A stretch of 5,912 bases of DNA from an uncultured Solirubrobacteraceae bacterium. Its GTDB lineage: Bacteria; Actinomycetota; Thermoleophilia; Solirubrobacterales; Solirubrobacteraceae. The stretch covers positions 1 through 5,912 of the forward strand of contig CATPAX010000055.1 in assembly GCA_955652215.1 (NCBI GenBank), in the 5' to 3' direction. Positions 1 to 5,357 of the stretch are shown here, in pieces. Position 1 is the first letter of the stretch. Every line of letters begins with the position of its first letter. Under the pieces are notes generated by a model that was not told the origin of the DNA, did not search any database, and saw only the letters and a list, made by a program, of their open reading frames with translations. The position numbers and the translations under genes were made by a program.

Positions 1-721
1 CGATCCTGAGCGTCGGGGGATCCTCCGGGACGACCGACGGTCCGAACCGCGGATCGCGCGTGACTCGAGTGGTGGCGTCCCGGACGACCCGCTCGGTCGC
101 GGAGGCACCCGCCGGGACTGGGCGTGGAGACCTAGCCCTGCGGCTGCGTGGGGCCGGATCTTCACTCTCGGGCGTAAACGCCTCCTCACCCGGCAGCGGT
201 GGCTCGGGCTGGTTGGCGGCCCGGATCCTCGAACCGGCGTACGCAAGTAACCCCGCTACACCAAGCGCAACGAAGATGCCCCACTCAACCCCCGATGTGG
301 TCGCTCCCGGGCCGGTCACCTGGGTGCCCTGCTTATCGAAGATCCTCCAGATGATCAGCAGCGAGGCCCAGACCCCGGCGGCCGTGATCACTCCGCCGTC
401 GCCACCGGGCAGGTGAAACGCGCGGCCCTGAGCTCGCTTATAGAGCAGTGTCACCACGCCCGCCGCTACAAGGAGCACCGCTGCCTCGACGAACGAGAAC
501 GCTCCCCAGCCCGTCAGCGCAACACTTTTCTCCTCTAGCGTCGCGGCCCTCCCGGTTGCGATCACGGTCTCCTGGTACCAGGGAAGGAACAACGTGACGA
601 ACAGCCCAACCGCCGTCATCGCTGCGAGCCGGCGATCCGGCGCGAGCGCCTGCCATGTCCGGGCGACCCCGGTCGCACGCACAGCTCCCCGATTGCTCGG
701 GGGGTGAGAGGTGCGCCTCAC
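1..721 (-). CDS. Four-helix integral membrane protein, C-terminal end beyond the window
   Basis: The minus frame from a GTG at 721 is open for 240 codons to the window edge with no stop. It encodes a basic N-terminus (MRRTSHPPSN...) and four hydrophobic segments at about residues 31-48, 71-94, 110-128 and 145-164. A long Pro/Glu/Arg-rich hydrophilic tail follows, from about 165 to beyond 240. Positive residues (the YKRAQGR loop, and SRIR after helix 4) place the N-terminus, the middle loop and the tail in the cytoplasm. Helix 1 ends FLPWYQ and helix 2 begins LTGWGAFSF. I associate these motifs with uncharacterised multi-pass proteins of Thermoleophilia; this is an impression, not a search result. 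No catalytic motif is visible and no function is assigned. The start is supported by a TACAAT element ending 6 nt before the GTG. The gene is divergent from the lipoprotein gene at 850. Confidence 0.8.
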   Translation of the reverse strand, partial: MRRTSHPPSNRGAVRATGVARTWQALAPDRRLAAMTAVGLFVTLFLPWYQETVIATGRAATLEEKSVALTGWGAFSFVEAAVLLVAAGVVTLLYKRAQGRAFHLPGGDGGVITAAGVWASLLIIWRIFDKQGTQVTGPGATTSGVEWGIFVALGVAGLLAYAGSRIRAANQPEPPLPGEEAFTPESEDPAPRSRRARSPRPVPAGASATERVVRDATTRVTRDPRFGPSVVPEDPPTLRI

Positions 722-727
722 GCGCCG

Positions 728-756
728 ATTGTAGGCCCCACTGAACCCGGTGCCGA
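728..756 (-). promoter_or_regulatory. Leaderless sigma70-type promoter of the membrane protein gene
   Basis: On the minus strand TACAAT (733 to 728) is an almost perfect -10 element. It lies 17 nt from TCGGCA (756 to 751), which matches 4 of 6 bases of the -35 consensus TTGACA. Only 6 nt separate the -10 from the GTG at 721, so transcription would begin at or next to the start codon, giving a leaderless mRNA. No Shine-Dalgarno sequence is present, as expected for that arrangement. Confidence 0.65.
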
Positions 757-831
757 CCGACTGGAGGCGGTTGGCTCGGCGGCCCGTGTACCGCGCGATC
801 GGCGCCGCGAAGGCAACCGAGATCCGGCTGG

Positions 832-837
832 TAGATT
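832..837 (+). promoter_or_regulatory. Probable -10 element of the lipoprotein gene
   Basis: TAGATT fits the TANNNT form of a -10 element and ends 12 nt before the ATG at 850. Transcription would then start around 844, leaving a leader of roughly 5 nt. No ribosome-binding site is seen in CCAGCTCTG before the ATG. No good -35 hexamer stands 16-18 nt upstream (GAAGGC at 809-814), so the promoter is weak or activator-dependent, or this assignment is wrong. Confidence 0.4.
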
Positions 838-849
838 CGGCCAGCTCTG

Positions 850-1923
850 ATGAACGATTGGGTGCGGAGATTGCTTACGGCCAGCGTCGCGCTCGCGATG
901 TGTGTATTCGCCGTTGCCGGCTGCGGGAGCTCCAGCAACAACGCGCGCAAGCTCCTCCAGCAAACCTTCACCGGCCATCACACGACCTCGAGCGGTGTCC
1001 TCGATGTCGAGGTCGCTCTCGATCCCTCGCCCTCGACAACGCTCAAGGGACCGATCACGTTCACCTTCGGCGGCCCCTTTCAGACAATGGGTCCGGGGAA
1101 GCTCCCGCAGTCGAACTTCAACCTCGGGGTGGGCGGTCCGGGCTTCGGCGGTTCGATCGGAATCCTGTCCACGGGGAGCGCCGGATACGTCGTGCTGAAG
1201 GGAGCCGGCTATCAGCTTCCGCAGGCGAGCTACGCGCGTTTGGAGTCCAGTTTCGCGGGCGCCGCGGCCCCATCGGCGGGCGGTCTAATCAGTCGCCTCG
1301 GTTCCGCGGTGACGAATCCGGTGGTCGTCGGCCAGGAGCTGATCGGGGGGGCGGAGACGATCCACATCCGAGCGAAGGTGAACGTCCCGGTGGTGCTTGC
1401 CGACCTCAGCACGATTCTGCGGCGGGCATCGTCGCTCGGAGTGTCCGCGGCGGGCGGTCTGCGCGGCGGCCTGTCGGCGGATGTTCAGCGGCGGATCGCC
1501 GCGGAGATCAGGAATCCAACGTTCGACCTCTGGACCGGCGCCCACGACAAGACCCTCCGGAGGCTCGAGATCGGCGCCACGCTCCCGATCTCGGGCCAGA
1601 TCGCGCAGCTACTCGGATCGACGTCGGTCGATCTCGACCTCAGCGTCCAGTACAGCCTGCTGAATGAGCCGCAGACGATCGCCGCTCCAGACACGGTTCG
1701 CCCGTACCCAGAGCTCGTACCCAGGCTGCGCGCTCTGGAGCAGTCGCTGCAAGGCTCGATCGTCAGTGGCCAGCTGCCCACCAGCGCTGCCACTGGCCCT
1801 ACCGGCGCGAGCACTGCGACGAGCACCGCGGAGCCGGTCCTGAAGTACAGCGAGTGCATCGATGCCGCGGGCAAAGACCTCGCCAAGATGCAGAAGTGCG
1901 CGCCACTGCTCGCCGGTCAGTAG
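850..1923 (+). CDS. Secreted lipoprotein, LppX/LprG (LolA-like) type
   Basis: The 357-aa protein has a classic lipoprotein signal: basic n-region (WVRR), hydrophobic core at residues 8-21 and lipobox V22-A-G-C25. Cys25 would be lipidated and the protein held on the outer face of the membrane. Residues about 32-285 read like the mycobacterial LppX/LprAFG family: a GVLDVEVAL strand, a GPITFTFGGPF segment, a YVVLKGAGYQLP strand, and LIGGAETIHIRAKVNV at 164-179, which resembles the GRETINGVDTVRITGKV stretch of LprG. Members of that family bind or carry lipids in a hydrophobic half-barrel; a similar role here is inferred. After a Thr/Ser/Ala-rich linker (about 310-328) comes a short tail with Cys336 and Cys350, separated by 13 residues and possibly disulfide-bonded outside the cell. 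The ATG at 850 gives a complete signal peptide, whereas the next ATG at 898 would remove most of it. Family call moderate, lipoprotein call strong. Confidence 0.85.
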   Translation: MNDWVRRLLTASVALAMCVFAVAGCGSSSNNARKLLQQTFTGHHTTSSGVLDVEVALDPSPSTTLKGPITFTFGGPFQTMGPGKLPQSNFNLGVGGPGFGGSIGILSTGSAGYVVLKGAGYQLPQASYARLESSFAGAAAPSAGGLISRLGSAVTNPVVVGQELIGGAETIHIRAKVNVPVVLADLSTILRRASSLGVSAAGGLRGGLSADVQRRIAAEIRNPTFDLWTGAHDKTLRRLEIGATLPISGQIAQLLGSTSVDLDLSVQYSLLNEPQTIAAPDTVRPYPELVPRLRALEQSLQGSIVSGQLPTSAATGPTGASTATSTAEPVLKYSECIDAAGKDLAKMQKCAPLLAGQ

Positions 1924-1949
1924 CCGGCGGCCTCGCGGGTCCGGCTACT
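1919..1949. terminator. Bidirectional hairpin between convergent genes
   Basis: AGTAGCCGG (1919-1927) and CCGGCTACT (1941-1949) are perfect 9-bp inverted arms around a 13-nt loop. The stop codons of both convergent genes (TAG at 1921-1923 on plus, and 1947-1945 on minus) lie within the stem. No T-tract follows on either strand, so this is a terminator in the broad actinobacterial sense. A role in 3'-end protection is equally possible. Confidence 0.6.
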
Positions 1950-2247
1950 CGCTGCTGACTTCCTCCGGATCTTCCTCGAGCTCTTCCTCGAATTCCTCGT
2001 CGTCCTCGTTGCCGCGGTCGTGGCTCGCTTGGAAAGTCTCGAGCAGCTCGTCGCGGCGGGCCTCGTCGACGGGCGTCTCGTCGGCGATCAGGACCCAGTC
2101 GGCGCCCTCGTACTCCTCCATGTTGAAGATCTCGGCATCGAGCTCGGGGGAGTCGTCAACGACGACAAGCACCTCGGTCTGAGGGTTGAAGTACGTCCCC
2201 GGACGGTTGATCAGCTCCTCGAGCTCAAACTTGCGTGCGTCGGCCAT
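1945..2247 (-). CDS. Small acidic protein of unknown function
   Basis: The 100-aa protein starts at ATG 2247 (MADARKFELEELINRPGTYF). It has a compact, probably folded N-terminal part to about residue 72, with a VLVVVDD strand at 26-32 and a WVLIADE strand at 51-57. The tail is extremely acidic: 14 of the last 20 residues are Glu or Asp. There is no signal peptide, membrane segment or recognisable catalytic motif, so it is probably cytoplasmic. It resembles conserved hypothetical proteins of Actinobacteria, but I cannot name a family. It begins 6 nt after the stop of the upstream minus-strand gene and has only a weak ribosome-binding site (GAGCGG overlapping that stop), so cotranscription and translational coupling are likely. 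The strands, high G/C third positions and shared hairpin at the 3' end support a real gene. Confidence 0.8.
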   Translation of the reverse strand: MADARKFELEELINRPGTYFNPQTEVLVVVDDSPELDAEIFNMEEYEGADWVLIADETPVDEARRDELLETFQASHDRGNEDDEEFEEELEEDPEEVSSE

Positions 2248-2253
2248 GGCCGC

Positions 2254-2730
2254 TCAGCGTACCTTGAAACCGTCTCCGCCGGAAGGATCGTGATCCCCGG
2301 CGCCAGTCAGTCGGGCGATCTCACGCCCGACCTCGCGATCGACATCGAGTGGAGGTTTGCCAGACCTGACCAGCCTGTCAGAGCGAGCGATAACCAGGTC
2401 CCGGATCTCCGTGCGTAGCTCGGGGTCCACGTCCGCACGCGGGGCGCTGCTCGCCCGGCGCAGCCTCGAGATCTCCTCCTCGACGTCGAGCGCGTGCTCC
2501 CCGCGGCGCTTTCGCCGGGCGTTGCGCGCGAGGAGCAGCTCGCGGATCTCCTCATCCGCCGCCGCGGAGCCCGCCGGCGGTTCCGATGACTGGGCCCGTT
2601 CAGTCTCGAAAGTCAGACCGTCCTTGCCGTAGTCCTCCCACGTCCTGCGGCCAAAGAGGAGGACCAGGAACGCGATCACGGCAGCCGCGGCACAGACGAT
2701 AAGGACGACGGTCCCAAATGCGGCGTGCAT
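2254..2730 (-). CDS. Single-pass membrane protein with duplicated helical motif
   Basis: The 158-aa protein starts at ATG 2730. Residues about 5-26 are one hydrophobic helix (TVVLIVCAAAAVIAFLVLLF) followed by GRR, giving a membrane anchor with the rest in the cytoplasm. Two copies of a 27-residue motif follow without gaps, at 61-87 and 108-134. They share the pattern EIR-[ED]-L-x2-AR-x2-R-x2-R-x-G-x3-LDV-x2-E and 13 of 27 identical residues. Both are predicted helical and strongly charged. I have the impression that this ARN.RR..RGE..LDVE motif recurs in actinobacterial hypothetical proteins, often once; no function is known to me. It is the first gene of a two-gene minus-strand unit with the acidic protein and is divergent from the acyl-CoA dehydrogenase. 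A weak CCGGG precedes the ATG. It could serve as a scaffold or protein-binding anchor, but this is only inference. Confidence 0.8.
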   Translation of the reverse strand: MHAAFGTVVLIVCAAAAVIAFLVLLFGRRTWEDYGKDGLTFETERAQSSEPPAGSAAADEEIRELLLARNARRKRRGEHALDVEEEISRLRRASSAPRADVDPELRTEIRDLVIARSDRLVRSGKPPLDVDREVGREIARLTGAGDHDPSGGDGFKVR

Positions 2731-2747
2731 CCCGGTAAGTGTGGCGC

Positions 2748-2777
2748 AGGCGCCGCCAGTCTTGTCTAGGCGCCGCC
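2748..2777. repeat. 10-bp direct repeat, 20-bp spacing, in divergent control region
   Basis: AGGCGCCGCC occurs at 2748-2757 and again at 2768-2777, exactly 20 bp apart, so both copies face the same side of the helix. Each copy contains the palindrome GGCGCC. The second copy overlaps the position expected for the -35 box of the acyl-CoA dehydrogenase promoter. This arrangement suits a regulator that binds direct repeats, but GC-rich background makes chance possible. Confidence 0.4.
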
Positions 2778-2789
2778 CGAATCGTCCGC

Positions 2790-2796
2790 TAATCTA
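2790..2796. promoter_or_regulatory. Overlapping divergent -10 elements
   Basis: The AT-rich heptamer TAATCTA reads TAATCT on plus (2790-2795) and TAGATT on minus (2796 to 2791); both fit TANNNT. Plus transcription would start near 2802, inside the palindrome at 2802-2819. Minus transcription would start near 2784, with a leader of about 54 nt to the ATG at 2730. The -35 matches are weak on both sides (TAGGCG at 2767-2772 for plus). The assignment rests on the -10 pattern and its position between divergent genes. Confidence 0.4.
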
Positions 2797-2801
2797 GTCG
2801 T

Positions 2802-2819
2802 TGACTGACTAGTCAATCG
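2802..2819. promoter_or_regulatory. Palindromic operator, TetR/FadR-like
   Basis: TGACTGACTAGTCAATCG contains the perfect 10-bp palindrome TGACTAGTCA (2806-2815) with imperfect outer arms. It fits the TGANTGANTANTCANTCA form at all but the last position. That form is the one I recall for the Bacillus FadR (TetR family) operator, a repressor of beta-oxidation genes released by long-chain acyl-CoA. It lies just downstream of the proposed -10 and 27 nt before the acyl-CoA dehydrogenase start, where a bound repressor would block initiation. The palindrome is directly visible; the regulator's identity is inferred, and no TetR gene is present in the window. Confidence 0.6.
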
Positions 2820-2830
2820 AACGCTGGCAC

Positions 2831-2837
2831 AGGGAGA
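2831..2837 (+). promoter_or_regulatory. Ribosome-binding site of the acyl-CoA dehydrogenase
   Basis: AGGGAGA lies about 9 nt upstream of the GTG at 2846. It is the clearest Shine-Dalgarno sequence in the window and fixes that GTG as the start. Confidence 0.7.
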
Positions 2838-2845
2838 CATCCACC

Positions 2846-4018
2846 GTGGTTGATTTCACGCTCACCGAAGAGCAGAAGAGCATCCAGGAGATGGCGCACG
2901 ACTTCGCCGAGAAGGAGATTCGGCCCGTCGCCGCGCAGTACGACCGTGATGCGACCTGGCCCGGAGAGATCATCGACAAGGCCTGGGAGCTCGGACTCAT
3001 GAACGTCCACCTGCCGGCCGAGTACGGCGGTCCGGGCCTGGGCTTTCTCGACGGCGCCCTGATCGAGGAGGAGATCTCATGGGGCTGCTCCGGCATCGGG
3101 ACCTCGCTGTCGTGTAACGGGCTGGCGACAGCCCCGATCATCCTGGCCGGCTCGGAGGAGCTCAAGAAGGACTATCTCGGTCGCCTCACCGAAGCGCCCC
3201 TGCTGGCCTCCTTCTGCCTGACCGAGCCCGATGCGGGGTCCGATGTCTCAGCGATGAAGACGACCGCGGTCCGGAACGGCGACAAGTGGGTCATCAACGG
3301 GTCGAAGTCGTTCATCACCAATGGTGAGTACGCGAATTGGTACGCGGTCTATGCCAAGACCGACCGGGAAGCGGGCCACCGTGGGATCTCGTGCTTCATC
3401 GTCCCCCGCGACGCGGGCGTGGTCGTCGACAAGCACGAGGACAAGATGGGTCAGCGAGCGTCGAACACCGCAGCGATCTCCTTCAACGAAGTCGAGATCC
3501 CGCGGAATCACCTGGTGGGCGAGGAGAACAAGGGCTTCAAGCTCGCGATGATGACCCTCGACCGCACCCGTCCGGGCGTGGCAGCGATGGCGACGGGCGT
3601 GGCCCGCGCAGCGATGGAGCTTGCGGTCGAGTACTCAAAGCAGCGCGTTCAGTTCGGCGTCCCGATCGCGATGCACCAGGCGATCCAGTTCATGATCGCC
3701 GACATGGCGACAAAGGTTCACCTGGCGCGCCTGGCCACATGGAACTCGGCCGTCCTGCTCGATCAGGGCAAGCGCAACACGCTCGAGTCCTCGCATGCCA
3801 AGCGCTTCGCCGCGGACACGGCGATGGAGGTCGCGACCGATGCGGTGCAGATCTACGGCGGCTACGGCTTCATCAAGGACTACCCGGTGGAGAAGCTGAT
3901 GCGCGATGCCAAGATCCTGCAGCTGTACGAGGGGACGGCCCAGATCCAGCGGCTCGTGATCGCCCGGGAGGTCCTGCTGCCCAGGCGTGCTGAGCAGCCG
4001 GCGGCCGCGCACGCCTAG
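2846..4018 (+). CDS. Acyl-CoA dehydrogenase, medium-chain type
   Basis: This 390-aa flavoenzyme introduces the alpha,beta double bond into acyl-CoA, the first step of beta-oxidation, and passes electrons to electron-transfer flavoprotein. It acts in the cytoplasm, normally as a homotetramer. Domains run in the family order: N-terminal helices (1-120), central beta domain with FCLTEPDAGSD at 123-133 and WVINGSKSFITN at 148-159 (flavin and substrate contacts), and C-terminal helices. The latter contain QRVQFG (266-271), QIYGGYGF (335-342) and YPVEKLMRDAKILQLYEGTAQIQR. Glu362 in YEGTAQIQR is at the position of the catalytic base of mammalian MCAD (EGTSQIQR). WGCSGI near 79 and DRTRPGVAA near 239 also follow MCAD closely. 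Length is normal and no key residue is missing. Chain-length preference cannot be read from sequence; branched-chain or short-chain substrates remain possible. The GTG start is set by AGGGAGA 9 nt upstream, and the FadR-like palindrome suggests control by acyl-CoA availability. Confidence 0.97.
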   Translation: MVDFTLTEEQKSIQEMAHDFAEKEIRPVAAQYDRDATWPGEIIDKAWELGLMNVHLPAEYGGPGLGFLDGALIEEEISWGCSGIGTSLSCNGLATAPIILAGSEELKKDYLGRLTEAPLLASFCLTEPDAGSDVSAMKTTAVRNGDKWVINGSKSFITNGEYANWYAVYAKTDREAGHRGISCFIVPRDAGVVVDKHEDKMGQRASNTAAISFNEVEIPRNHLVGEENKGFKLAMMTLDRTRPGVAAMATGVARAAMELAVEYSKQRVQFGVPIAMHQAIQFMIADMATKVHLARLATWNSAVLLDQGKRNTLESSHAKRFAADTAMEVATDAVQIYGGYGFIKDYPVEKLMRDAKILQLYEGTAQIQRLVIAREVLLPRRAEQPAAAHA

Positions 4019-4023
4019 TGTGA

Positions 4024-4066
4024 CGAGTCATAAATTCGGCTCGAATGGCGTCCAATTTATGACTCG
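4024..4066. repeat. AT-rich 13-bp perfect inverted repeat
   Basis: CGAGTCATAAATT (4024-4036) and AATTTATGACTCG (4054-4066) are perfect inverted arms around a 17-nt spacer, starting 5 nt after the acyl-CoA dehydrogenase stop. Arm centres are 30 bp apart, close to three helical turns. The arms are only about one third G/C in a very GC-rich neighbourhood. It could form a 3'-end hairpin, be a two-site operator, or be a small dispersed element; the sequence alone does not decide. Confidence 0.65.
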
Positions 4067-4089
4067 GGGCACTGGAGGAGGGTGGTTAT

Positions 4090-4111
4090 GGGGCCGCCTG
4101 GAGGCGGCCCC
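4090..4111 (+). terminator. GC-rich terminator-like hairpin
   Basis: GGGGCCGCC (4090-4098) pairs perfectly with GGCGGCCCC (4103-4111) around the tetraloop TGGA. TTGGGTTAGG follows, giving only a short T-containing tail. Position between two plus-strand genes suits termination of the acyl-CoA dehydrogenase transcript, perhaps together with the inverted repeat upstream. Confidence 0.65.
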
Positions 4112-4117
4112 TTGGGT

Positions 4118-4123
4118 TAGGCT
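4118..4123 (+). promoter_or_regulatory. Probable -10 element of the dienelactone hydrolase gene
   Basis: TAGGCT (TANNNT) ends 8 nt before the ATG at 4132, so the transcript would start at or within about 2 nt of the ATG. No Shine-Dalgarno sequence is present in GCCGCATC. The -35 position would fall in the upstream hairpin (CGCCTG), which matches poorly, so confidence is limited. Confidence 0.4.
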
Positions 4124-4131
4124 GCCGCATC

Positions 4132-4872
4132 ATGCCAGTGGGTTCGCGAACACAGACGATCACGACCCCAGACGGCGGCGAGATGGGGGCGTACGTCTCA
4201 GTACCTGAGGCCGGGAAGGGTCCGGGTCTGGTGGTGTTGATGGAGATTTATGGCGTCGGTCCCTACATACGCCGAGCCACCGAACGGCTGGCCGAGCTGG
4301 GCTACGTCGCGATCGCCCCGGACCTCTACCGGCGGATCGAGCCGGGGGTTGAGGTAGAGCACGACGAGGCGGGCCTCGAGCGGGCATTCAAACTCGTCGG
4401 GAGCCTGGACCAGCAGGGGGCTGTCGAGGACTCGTGCGCCGCGCTCGACGCTCTCAGGTCGTTCCCCGAGGTCGAGGGCCAGAACATAGGCGTGCTCGGC
4501 TTCTGCCTGGGAGGGAGCCTGGCCTTCCAGGTCGCGGCTGGCGCTGACCCGGCGTGCGCGGTCTGTTACTACGGCTCGGCGATCGCTGACTCGCTGGAGC
4601 TCGGATCGCTCATCGACTGCCCTGTGCTGTTTCACTTCGGCGCCGACGACCCTTACATTGCGCGGGACTCGGTGGAAAAGGTCTGCGAGTTTGCCGCGCA
4701 GCATTCCGGATGGGAATGCCACATCCAGCCCGGCGCGGGTCATGCGTTCGACAATCACGAGGCGCCGATGTTCTATGTCCCCGAGGCCGCCGATGCCGCG
4801 TGGGAGCTGACCCAGGACTTCCTGGCCCGCACGCTCGGCGTGCAGTCGTCGCTGCCGTCGTGGTTTCGGTAG
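4132..4872 (+). CDS. Dienelactone hydrolase family protein
   Basis: The 246-aa alpha/beta hydrolase matches carboxymethylenebutenolidase in length and motif order. That enzyme opens dienelactone to maleylacetate in chloroaromatic breakdown. Visible landmarks are VVLMEIYGV (34-42) with Glu38 where the family's Glu36 sits, YVAIAPDLY (58-66), the nucleophile motif GFCLGG with Cys125, HFGADDP with Asp173 as the likely acid (G-x-x-D), and GAGHAFDN with His204. The Cys nucleophile rather than Ser is typical of true dienelactone hydrolases. No signal peptide is present, so it is cytoplasmic. Many family members act on other lactones or esters, and no aromatic ring-cleavage gene is adjacent, so the substrate is open. 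It follows the acyl-CoA dehydrogenase by 113 nt across a hairpin and probably has its own near-leaderless promoter. Confidence 0.93.
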   Translation: MPVGSRTQTITTPDGGEMGAYVSVPEAGKGPGLVVLMEIYGVGPYIRRATERLAELGYVAIAPDLYRRIEPGVEVEHDEAGLERAFKLVGSLDQQGAVEDSCAALDALRSFPEVEGQNIGVLGFCLGGSLAFQVAAGADPACAVCYYGSAIADSLELGSLIDCPVLFHFGADDPYIARDSVEKVCEFAAQHSGWECHIQPGAGHAFDNHEAPMFYVPEAADAAWELTQDFLARTLGVQSSLPSWFR

Positions 4873-4954
4873 GCCGCGGGCAGGCTGATTCCTCTCAGCA
4901 CGTGCGCCGGAGGCGTCGGGCAAGGGTATCGCCGGCCGCGTCGCCGCACATGCG

Positions 4955-5023
4955 GTCGGGCATGCTCACCGATGGCGCCCGGAACTGCCGGTGGTGGCTC
5001 GCATGCGGCCCGACAACGTCGGG
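4955..5023 (+). other. Possible mutually exclusive RNA stems
   Basis: CCCGAC (5009-5014) can pair with the adjacent GTCGGG (5018-5023, loop AAC). It can also pair with GTCGGG at 4955-4960. In the second case CATGC (4961-4965) also pairs with GCATG (5001-5005), giving 11 bp with a 3-nt bulge (CGG). The two forms exclude each other. Chance pairing is a real concern in such GC-rich DNA. Confidence 0.25.
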
Positions 5024-5091
5024 TCTGAGCACACCGCGCGTTCCGCGGGCCTAAGCCGAGTGGGACGCGATCCCTGGGTCGCACTGTGCGT

Positions 5092-5138
5092 GCGGACGGT
5101 CCGCTCGGCGAGGCAATTGTCGCCTCCGTGCCGTCCGC
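5092..5138 (+). other. Possible two-tier hairpin
   Basis: GCGGACGG (5092-5099) pairs perfectly with CCGTCCGC (5131-5138). Inside it, GAGGC (5110-5114) pairs with GCCTC (5122-5126) around AATTGTC. The outer left strand can alternatively pair locally with GTCCGC (5099-5104). It may be part of a structured RNA or simply inverted-repeat DNA; there is no direct evidence of function. Confidence 0.3.
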
Positions 5139-5357
5139 CTGAGGTGGCCGGTGGCCAGGGTGGATAAGGCGACAAACAACGCAGCCAACGGCTCGGATGC
5201 TGTCTTGAGCACACCGGGGGAGGACGGCGCGACAATCGTGGCCGCGGGGGCTGGGATTGACGCGCTATCCACCCTCAGCGCGGCGCTCAACTTCGGTCCG
5301 GCGGCGGCACCAGCGAAGTGCCGCCCGGGCAGGTCGGTCACGGCGGTTCCAGCTCGG

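Noticed and set aside
60..416. Plus-strand open frame of 118 codons
   Set aside because: It lies opposite the membrane protein gene, is rich in Ser/Pro/Gly/Ala without any motif, and the minus frame has four clear membrane helices and a promoter.
768..819. CGGTTG (768-773) and CAACCG (814-819) inverted pair in the divergent region
   Set aside because: Only 6 bp with a 40-nt separation; expected by chance.
438..971. Minus-strand open frame of 177 codons
   Set aside because: It crosses the divergent promoter region and overlaps the starts of both flanking genes. Its Arg/Ser/Gly-rich composition is typical of a shadow frame.
750..1667. Plus-strand open frame of 305 codons
   Set aside because: It is Arg/Gly/Pro-rich with no recognisable motif and is out of frame with the lipoprotein, which has a signal peptide and family-like strands.
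3337..3993. Plus-strand open frame of 218 codons inside the acyl-CoA dehydrogenase
   Set aside because: Shadow of a fully conserved enzyme in another frame; Arg/Gly/Asp-rich composition.
4884..4899. GCTGA/TCAGC hairpin just after the dienelactone hydrolase stop
   Set aside because: A 5-bp stem without a T-tract is too weak to call a terminator.
4198..4923. Minus-strand open frame of 241 codons opposite the dienelactone hydrolase
   Set aside because: Long only because high third-position G/C removes stops from the opposite strand; the plus frame has a complete catalytic triad.
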